Position numbers and translations under genes: made by a program. 28,188 nt of DNA from JBAZJN01 sp041651295 (lineage in GTDB: Bacteria; Patescibacteriota; UBA1384; XYA2-FULL-43-10; CAINNR01): the NCBI GenBank assembly GCA_041651295.1, contig JBAZJN010000014.1, forward strand, positions 1 to 28,188, in the 5' to 3' direction. The number at the start of each line of letters is the position of its first letter. The first letter of the stretch is position 1. Of the stretch, positions 23,121 through 28,188 are shown in pieces. The notes under the pieces are model-generated. The model saw nothing but the letters and a program-made list of their open reading frames with translations. It had not been told where the DNA came from and did no database searches.

Positions 23121-24794
23121 ATGATGGATCTTAAAAAACCTATAGAAGAAGCAATTATCAAAGCCGGTTATGACGTGCCTGCTTTTGATATTGATGTTCC
23201 GCCGGAAGGAATGCCGGGAGATTATTCGGTAAACGTTGCACTTTTAATCGGAAGTTGTGAACAGGAAAGTCCAAGCTTGGTAGCTGAAAAAATAATTGAC
23301 AATATTAATGATGAAATAATTGAAAAGATCGAAATTGCCGGTCCTGGATTTATGAATATCAGACTCAAAGATTCGTTTTATCATCACTATTTACTTAAAA
23401 TTTTAAAAGCCGGCGCAAATTTTGGCAAACAAGAGGAGAACAAAAATGGCAAAGCTTTAATTGAGTATATCTCGGCAAATCCAACAGGTCCGCTTCACAT
23501 TGGGAATGCCAGAGGCGGCCCGATTGGCGAGGTTTTGGCTAATGTTTTGTTCTGGCAAGGGTTTAGCGTTGAGTCCGAGTTCTATGTAAATGATACCGGG
23601 GCCCAGATTAAAAAGTTTGGCCAAACTTTGGCTTATTGGTACATAATTAAAAAAGACGAAAAATATCCTTTTCCGGACGGGGGATACCCGGGAGAGTTTC
23701 TGCAGGAGGTCTCAGAGGAAATTCAAAAGGAAAAATCAAAAGAAATCGGGGAATTAAGAGATGATGAGTTAGTCGACTTTTTTATTAAAGAGGGGTTGGA
23801 AAGAACTATTCGTAGAATTAAAGATGACATTGCCGCTCTCGGCTTGCACTTCGATCGGTTTGTTTATGAGAGCGACATTATCTCGTCCGGAGACGGTCTG
23901 AAAGTTGTCGATCAGCTTAAATCTGGCGGGCATACTTCGGAAAAAGAAGGTGCGCTTTGGTTTACAACAAATGATTTGGACCCGAACGATAGAGAAACGG
24001 TACTTTTACGCTCCGATGCAGAAAAAACTCCGACTTATTTTGCCAACGATATTGCTTATCACAAAGATAAATTTGATCGGGGAAACAATTTACTGATAGA
24101 TGTTTGGGGCGCCAATCATCACGGACACATACCGAGACTAAAAGGTGCCTTGAAGGCCCTTGGATATGAAGAGAACAATTTTCTGGTAGTTCTATATCAA
24201 AACGTCAGATTGAAAAAGGGTGGCGAAGTAAAACAAATGGGTAAACGGCTTGGTAATTACATAAATATTTCCGATTTGATTACTAAGCTCAAAGTACCTG
24301 CCGATGTTTTTAAATTCATGATTATCTCTCAAAGCCCGTCATCCGTCATCGATTTTGATCTTGAATTGGCGTTGGAACAATCAGAAAAAAATCCTGTTTA
24401 CTACTTGCAATATGCCTATGCCAGAATTTGCTCGGTTTTACGGAAGGCTGACTCCAAATTATTAGGAGAATTGGAAAATATTGCTGAGGGAGAGGGGAGC
24501 ATCAATGCTGAAAGTCTTACAAATTTGAAAGATAAAAAAGAGCTCGAGCTCATCCGATCTTTGATTGGTTTACCATCTGTCTTAAAAAAAGTTTCAGATA
24601 ATTTTCAAATTCAGGCACTTCCCCACTTCGCTACCGAGGTAGCAAGGGCATATCATAATTTTTATTCGTCGTGCCAGATATTGTCGGACGACCAGGAACT
24701 AACAAAATCACGCTTACTTTTAGTTTTGGCCGCTAGAAATGTCCTAAAAATATCCCTGACCCTCATGGGTATTAGCGCCCCGGAAAAAATGTAG
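23121..24794 (+). CDS. argS: Arginyl-tRNA synthetase
   Basis: Class I synthetase charging tRNA-Arg. N-terminal Arg-tRNA-synthetase domain (about 1-85), the HIGH motif as H126-I-G-N129 in SANPTGPLHIGNARGG, the KMSKS equivalent KQMGKRLGN (about 373-381; the first K-M-S-K positions are changed, as often in ArgRS), and a C-terminal DALR anticodon-binding domain from about 430. 557 residues is normal. Two ATG codons in a row begin the frame; neither has a Shine-Dalgarno. It is followed one base later by the NUDIX gene. Confidence 0.95.
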   Translation: MMDLKKPIEEAIIKAGYDVPAFDIDVPPEGMPGDYSVNVALLIGSCEQESPSLVAEKIIDNINDEIIEKIEIAGPGFMNIRLKDSFYHHYLLKILKAGANFGKQEENKNGKALIEYISANPTGPLHIGNARGGPIGEVLANVLFWQGFSVESEFYVNDTGAQIKKFGQTLAYWYIIKKDEKYPFPDGGYPGEFLQEVSEEIQKEKSKEIGELRDDELVDFFIKEGLERTIRRIKDDIAALGLHFDRFVYESDIISSGDGLKVVDQLKSGGHTSEKEGALWFTTNDLDPNDRETVLLRSDAEKTPTYFANDIAYHKDKFDRGNNLLIDVWGANHHGHIPRLKGALKALGYEENNFLVVLYQNVRLKKGGEVKQMGKRLGNYINISDLITKLKVPADVFKFMIISQSPSSVIDFDLELALEQSEKNPVYYLQYAYARICSVLRKADSKLLGELENIAEGEGSINAESLTNLKDKKELELIRSLIGLPSVLKKVSDNFQIQALPHFATEVARAYHNFYSSCQILSDDQELTKSRLLLVLAARNVLKISLTLMGISAPEKM

Positions 24795-24795
24795 T

Positions 24796-25203
24796 ATGAG
24801 CGAACATAAACTTCGAATTTCGGTTAAAGGCATATTCAAAAATTCAGATAACAAAGTTCTTTTAGTTAAGCTTGGTAGAAACGGCCAAGATTTTTGGTCT
24901 GCGCCGGGCGGTGGAGTTGAAGAGGATGAGGCAATGGGAGATACACTATCACGTGAGCTAAGAGAAGAAACTGGATATTCAGTCGAAATTGGAGATATTA
25001 TTTTTGTTCAAGATATAAAGTTTGCTTCAGGGGCTCGTCAATTGGAGTTATTCTTTAATGGGAAAGTTCTCGAAAAGATCTCCGAAGCAGAAGAAGAGTT
25101 TGGCTTTTTTTCGGAAGAAGAGTTCAAAAAAATCAAATTTATGCCGAAAGGTTTTGATCCATTTGCGAAACATCAGACTCTTCCATTTGTTTCGGAGGTC
25201 TAG
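24796..25203 (+). CDS. NUDIX hydrolase
   Basis: Hydrolyses nucleoside diphosphates linked to another group; exact substrate unknown. The Nudix box is complete: G39-x5-E45-x7-R53-E54-L-R-E57-E58-T-G60. 135 residues is the minimal domain. The Nudix box and the DxWSAPGGG strand before it resemble MutT/ADP-ribose-type members, but this does not fix the substrate. It starts one base after the argS stop, so it is likely coupled with it. Its TAG overlaps the TAG of the gene on the other strand in one CTAG. Confidence 0.88.
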   Translation: MSEHKLRISVKGIFKNSDNKVLLVKLGRNGQDFWSAPGGGVEEDEAMGDTLSRELREETGYSVEIGDIIFVQDIKFASGARQLELFFNGKVLEKISEAEEEFGFFSEEEFKKIKFMPKGFDPFAKHQTLPFVSEV

Positions 25204-27335
25204 AGATCTATTTCAAAAACTTTGGATTCAGAACAGAGCCAAATTTTTTTCAGTTTCTCATTAACTGCGTAGGAATTTAGTTGCATGCCATCAAAGACAT
25301 ATTGTTTTTGGAAAGCGCCGACCTTACTAAATTGGACTAAACGATTAGTTGCGGCATCCAAAATATAAATCGAATTTGTATCGGCAGCTGCTGATATTGC
25401 CTTTGGAGCCACAATTTTTGTATCGGGAGTAGGGACGCCAGAAATTGAGTAGTTTGTGTCTTCTGCACCTTTTGAAACTTTTAACACTCCGCCGTCTGCT
25501 TTGAGCACATAAACATTGCCATCGATTGCGATATCCTTAGTGTCTTTTAAGGATACAGGTTGTTTTGAAACGTAGGCAGTGCCTTTGGAATACGTTTGAT
25601 CACCGGCTGTATGTTTCCAAATTTGTCCGACGGCACTATCCAGTAAATAGATATTATTTGAATAGGTTGCAATTCCAACAGCCTTTTCCCAGGTTGAACC
25701 CTCTGCGGTTTTTAGCTCCTTGACCGATTTACTGGTAATATCCAATCTGACAACCGTCGGTTTATCACTTAGAAAATATAACGCATTTTCTGAATCATTG
25801 TAGGCCATGGCCAATATTTTCCCCAAGGTTTCTTCAACCTGGCCGTAACTCTCAGCGGTTTTGGCCCGGGTGTCATATTTAGAAATTGCACCGTTTTCAG
25901 TTATGGCAAAAATATTTGCGCCAACAGCAATTGTGTCGACCGGCTTTGAATTTAGGGAAAATGCTTGGGAATCGCTAGCCCTAACTCTCGTTGCGCTGTT
26001 TAATTCATCGAGCTTAGTGTTTATTTGAGCCAAAAGATTGTTCGCCTCGTCAGCTATTGATGGTGTCCCCGCCGCTTTTGTTGCCGCATCCCTGGCGGAA
26101 ATTAGTTCGTCTTTGGCACCAGATTTCTTCAACCCCAAATCGTCCAAAGCCTTGGCATATAGCGACCTAGCCGATTCCAAGCTTTCGAGATTGTTGTTGG
26201 TTGAAGATAAGCTTGAATTATTTTTGTTGTTGAGCTGGATTTTTATAAAACCAATGCCCAGAAGTAAAATTATAATGATTATGTAGAGGTATTTTCTATT
26301 TTGGGTTTTTAGTAACGATTTTAAAAACAGGCCGATGTTGTTAAAAACATTGCCGATATTTGAAGAAAGATTATTTTTCTTTGAATTTCTATTGAAATAA
26401 TTCACTTTTGGACTGCGGTCAAATCGTTCGGTTTTCGGCTGAAATTTTTTAGATGATTCCCCGCGGCTTTCTCCGGCTTTTTTAAGTTTTTCTGAAATTT
26501 TTGGCTGAATCGATTTTGACCAGTATTCGGCTAATTTCTTTGCACCCCTGCCGGTTGCCTTGGCTCCTGAACCGAGCCCTTTAAAAATTGTCTTGGTATA
26601 ATGTAACGCCTTGGAGTCCGGAATGTCATCGAGCAGAATTATGTCAGGTTTATCACCTGGCTCCTCTTCATCAACATTCTCACCGGGCAAATCGAAAACG
26701 ATCATATTGGCATCTTTGATTTTTGCCCGCCGGAGGTTTTTTACAATTTCCTCTATGGCATCTTTATAATTCAGTTCGGTAAAAATCCGTCTTAGACGAT
26801 CGAGGGAGAAGTGAGAGTAGAGCTCCGAATTGGCGATAATTACCTTGTCGAGAGCAGCAACACTACCGTCAATAATTGAAACAAAAGTTTTCAGCGGATG
26901 GATTTCATCTTCCTCGATCGGCTTTTCCGTAATGTGGCTAATTTTATTGCCACGGAAAAGATAGCCGGAAATTCTGCCGGTTTGAGAAAAAATTAATTGT
27001 TCCCCGGAAATTAGACCAATAATCGAGTTTAACTTGCCGATCCATTCATGCTCACCGCCTTGAGAGAGCTCTCCGAGCGCGGCGTTAACTTTTTTAATTG
27101 CCGCTTCAAAATTCTCAAGTTTTTCTCCGCTTGCACGCCAAGACTGCGACAAAGTATTAACTATCGTTTTTTTGATCCGTTCACCATCAACCCATGGGGT
27201 ATCAATTTCAATGAGATAAAAAAACCTATCCCGTGACTCCACAGGCTCGATTGTTCCAACAAAGAGAAATCTTTCCTTGTGCTTTCCCTTGGTCGCTATC
27301 TGCCCAATTCTAGCTACAAGATTTTTGTCCGACAT
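25200..27335 (-). CDS. Membrane protein: inactive-looking PP2C-type domain, TM helix, repeat domain
   Basis: 711 residues. Residues about 5-200 follow the PP2C/PPM order of strands (SIIGLISGEQLIFSQTGRISGYLF in place of ...VGDSRAYL; FVSIIDG...IIANSELYSHFS in place of LLCSDGL), but the metal-binding Asp positions are missing (GDSR reads TGRIS, DGMGG reads WVDGE). I call it a pseudophosphatase by inference. A charged linker (about 200-345) leads to a TM helix (349-365), then a helical stretch (about 385-445) and repeats (ANIFAITENGAISKYD, NNIYLLDSAVGQIWKH, NSIYILDAATNRLVQF) typical of a beta-propeller outside the cell. A one-pass sensor or scaffold linking the wall side to the cytoplasm is plausible. 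No ribosome site is seen. Confidence 0.7.
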   Translation of the reverse strand: MSDKNLVARIGQIATKGKHKERFLFVGTIEPVESRDRFFYLIEIDTPWVDGERIKKTIVNTLSQSWRASGEKLENFEAAIKKVNAALGELSQGGEHEWIGKLNSIIGLISGEQLIFSQTGRISGYLFRGNKISHITEKPIEEDEIHPLKTFVSIIDGSVAALDKVIIANSELYSHFSLDRLRRIFTELNYKDAIEEIVKNLRRAKIKDANMIVFDLPGENVDEEEPGDKPDIILLDDIPDSKALHYTKTIFKGLGSGAKATGRGAKKLAEYWSKSIQPKISEKLKKAGESRGESSKKFQPKTERFDRSPKVNYFNRNSKKNNLSSNIGNVFNNIGLFLKSLLKTQNRKYLYIIIIILLLGIGFIKIQLNNKNNSSLSSTNNNLESLESARSLYAKALDDLGLKKSGAKDELISARDAATKAAGTPSIADEANNLLAQINTKLDELNSATRVRASDSQAFSLNSKPVDTIAVGANIFAITENGAISKYDTRAKTAESYGQVEETLGKILAMAYNDSENALYFLSDKPTVVRLDITSKSVKELKTAEGSTWEKAVGIATYSNNIYLLDSAVGQIWKHTAGDQTYSKGTAYVSKQPVSLKDTKDIAIDGNVYVLKADGGVLKVSKGAEDTNYSISGVPTPDTKIVAPKAISAAADTNSIYILDAATNRLVQFSKVGAFQKQYVFDGMQLNSYAVNEKLKKIWLCSESKVFEIDL

Positions 27336-27349
27336 ATAGTTATGTATAT

Positions 27350-27375
27350 ATTCTAACAGATTTAAGAAAAGTCAA
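27350..27375 (-). promoter_or_regulatory. Predicted promoter of the 711-residue protein gene
   Basis: On the minus strand: TTGACT (27370-27375) and the extended -10 TGTTAGAAT (27350-27358) with a short 14-base spacer; TATATA (27345-27350) with a 19-base spacer is the alternative. Either would leave a leader of fewer than ten bases. Confidence 0.45.
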
Positions 27376-27399
27376 GCAACCCGTACAGCCGTTTTTTCA

Positions 27400-27428
27400 T
27401 TGACAAATTAATGTTTTTATGATAATAT
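27400..27428 (+). promoter_or_regulatory. Promoter of the GC-rich gene
   Basis: A perfect TTGACA (27400-27405), a 17-base spacer and TAATAT (27423-27428). It gives a leader of about 35 bases that holds the ribosome site GAGGGG (27459-27463 region). Confidence 0.65.
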
Positions 27429-27469
27429 TATACAGTTCTATTCGGGAATATACGATTGAGGGGCAAACT

Positions 27470-28027
27470 GTGAAAAAGTCATTGTGGTGGGTACTGGTAT
27501 TGGTTGTGCTCGTGGCTGGAGTAGTCGGAACGCGCGCGTGGAATTTTCACCGCGCCGAGACTGACTGTCGCCTCCGTGTTCGGTTGTCGCCGACGGGCCG
27601 TTGGCTCGTCCGGCACGGATACAGCGAGGTTGAACGGGGGTTGGAGTCCTATGCCGTTTGGGATGAGGGCGTGTTAGTCACGGGGCCGGATGCAGGCCTC
27701 TCCGGCCTTTGTTGGTTGGGAGGGGGCACGATGAGCACGCCAGCGGCCTGGCGGCGATACTTAGTTGAGAAGCCGCCGAATACCCCCGCCTGGGCTTTCA
27801 ACGTCGTCGACGAAGAGGTCGTCGACGACACCGTGCGATTGATGACAACCTTCGTTGTCATGTCCCGGGGTGTGCACCCCGGGACATTATACGATCTGGG
27901 GGGGTACAAGCTGGACAGGGATTTTCTCCTGTTTCAGCTAAGAAGGGATTGGGTGTTTCGCCGGTTTCCGAAAAAGCTGGCGGGAGAAGTGCAGCGGGAA
28001 TTGCTGACCCGCTACGACTTCGAGTGA
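27470..28027 (+). CDS. GC-rich secreted or anchored protein of unknown function
   Basis: 185 residues from a GTG at 27470, chosen because GAGGGG lies about six bases before it; an upstream in-frame ATG at 27419 falls inside the promoter. KKSLWWVLVLVVLVAGVVG is a signal anchor (about 2-20). The outer part is rich in Arg, Trp, Gly and Val and matches no family I know. Base composition is unlike the neighbours (39/60 G+C at 27541-27600 and at 27661-27720) and the codons favour G/C third positions. With its own promoter and a GC-rich terminator it looks like a transferred single-gene cassette. Several perfect hairpins fall within the coding sequence. Confidence 0.7.
   Translation: MKKSLWWVLVLVVLVAGVVGTRAWNFHRAETDCRLRVRLSPTGRWLVRHGYSEVERGLESYAVWDEGVLVTGPDAGLSGLCWLGGGTMSTPAAWRRYLVEKPPNTPAWAFNVVDEEVVDDTVRLMTTFVVMSRGVHPGTLYDLGGYKLDRDFLLFQLRRDWVFRRFPKKLAGEVQRELLTRYDFE
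27803..27887. repeat. Three consecutive perfect hairpins inside the GC-rich gene
   Basis: GTCGTCGACGA / TCGTCGACGAC with a 5-base loop (27803-27829); ATGACAAC / GTTGTCAT with loop CTTC (27843-27862 region); ATGTCCCGGGGTG / CACCCCGGGACAT with a 2-base centre (27860-27887). The last two share an AT. A fourth, smaller one (AGGCC / GGCCT) is at 27694-27708. Confidence 0.85.
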
Positions 28028-28037
28028 GTTTTCTGCT

Positions 28038-28081
28038 CCCGACCATCGTTCGTCGCCCTGACGAGCCGGTCGGGTTTTTTT
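28038..28081 (+). terminator. Terminator of the GC-rich gene
   Basis: CCCGACC (28038-28044) pairs with GGTCGGG (28068-28074), with an inner CGTC/GACG pairing, followed by seven T. It is much more GC-rich than the other terminators in the window. Confidence 0.85.
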
Positions 28082-28099
28082 ATACCTCCTTGCAGAATA

Positions 28100-28118
28100 C
28101 CACGGGCTATGCCCGTGG
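28100..28118 (+). repeat. Hairpin at the probable left end of an IS200/IS605-type element
   Basis: CCACGGGC-tat-GCCCGTGG, a perfect 8-base stem with a 3-base loop, 36 bases before the probable tnpA start. Hairpins of this sequence type (CCACGGGC...GCCCGTGG) are frequent at IS200/IS605 ends, where TnpA binds them as single-stranded DNA. Confidence 0.55.
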
Positions 28119-28153
28119 ATGAATGAGCGGAGCCGATATGATACCATCTAATC

Positions 28154-28188
28154 ATGAAGATATCCAAATCAAGTCACGGAGCATACTT
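28154..28188 (+). CDS. tnpA: Start of a probable IS200/IS605-type transposase TnpA (cut by window edge)
   Basis: The last bases read ATG then KISKSSHGAY. Small Y1 HUH transposases often begin with a short basic stretch and a SH.(A/V)Y..(K/R)YH motif, which this fits. Only 11 residues are visible, so the call leans on the hairpin 36 bases upstream. TATGAT at 28136-28141 could be its -10. Confidence 0.45.
   Translation, partial: MKISKSSHGAY

Noticed and set aside
27419..27469. Upstream ATG start of the GC-rich gene
   Set aside because: It lies within the promoter -10 region and has no ribosome site; the GTG at 27470 has GAGGGG and begins a signal anchor.
188..28027. UGA recoded as glycine or tryptophan, as in some CPR lineages
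   Set aside because: TGA ends several full-length genes here (murD, ftsW, murC, radA) at the expected family length.
1..28188. tRNA or rRNA genes
   Set aside because: I looked for cloverleaf arms with TTCGA-type loops and for rRNA signatures and saw none, though I could not run a covariance search.

Overview
The window reads as a chromosomal segment of a Candidate Phyla Radiation (Patescibacteria) bacterium; I cannot place it to phylum. The case rests on compact AT-leaning DNA (26 G/C in the 60 bases at 26101-26160), a slimmed-down division and cell-wall (dcw) cluster, a MurF without its usual N-terminal domain, several starts with no Shine-Dalgarno, low-complexity word repeats between genes, and a PaaX/Cas2-like protein of a type common in that group. 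TGA is used as a stop (murD, ftsW, murC, radA), so UGA is not recoded to glycine as in SR1/Gracilibacteria.

Layout. 1-1593: tail of an unknown gene, then glyS (alpha2 type) and a strong terminator. 1594-14873: the dcw cluster, all on the + strand: mraZ behind a textbook MraZ operator, a 317-base gap where rsmH (mraW) usually sits but which holds a candidate structured RNA instead, then ftsL-like, ftsI, murF, mraY, an HD-domain nucleotidase-like gene, murD, ftsW, murG, murC, murB, ftsQ and a small unknown gene. These genes cover lipid II synthesis (MurB, C, D, F, MraY, MurG) and septal wall synthesis (FtsL, FtsI, FtsW, FtsQ). murE, ddl, rsmH, ftsA and ftsZ are not here. 14879-18473: terminator, a divergent pair (small helical protein on -, recJ on +) sharing a symmetric promoter, then radA. 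18487-19362: a zinc-ribbon gene directly joined to a one-TM protein gene.

19368-20125 is the most unusual stretch. Two nearly identical about 41-base hairpin repeats in inverted orientation bracket a PaaX/Cas2-like gene split by a +1 frameshift. Outside the left repeat lies a degraded second copy of the 3' end of the neighbouring class A penicillin-binding protein gene, with its stop codon aligned to that of the intact gene. 20200-23010 (-): class A PBP with Ig-like and FN3 modules. 23121-25203: argS and a NUDIX hydrolase. 25200-27335 (-): a 711-residue membrane protein joining an inactive-looking PP2C-type domain to an outer repeat domain that looks like a beta-propeller.

27470-28188 differs in base composition: a GC-rich (39/60 in two lines counted) secreted or anchored protein gene full of perfect hairpins, with its own promoter and terminator. 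It is followed by a hairpin and the first codons of what looks like an IS200/IS605-type TnpA, cut by the window edge. This end looks accessory and recently acquired.
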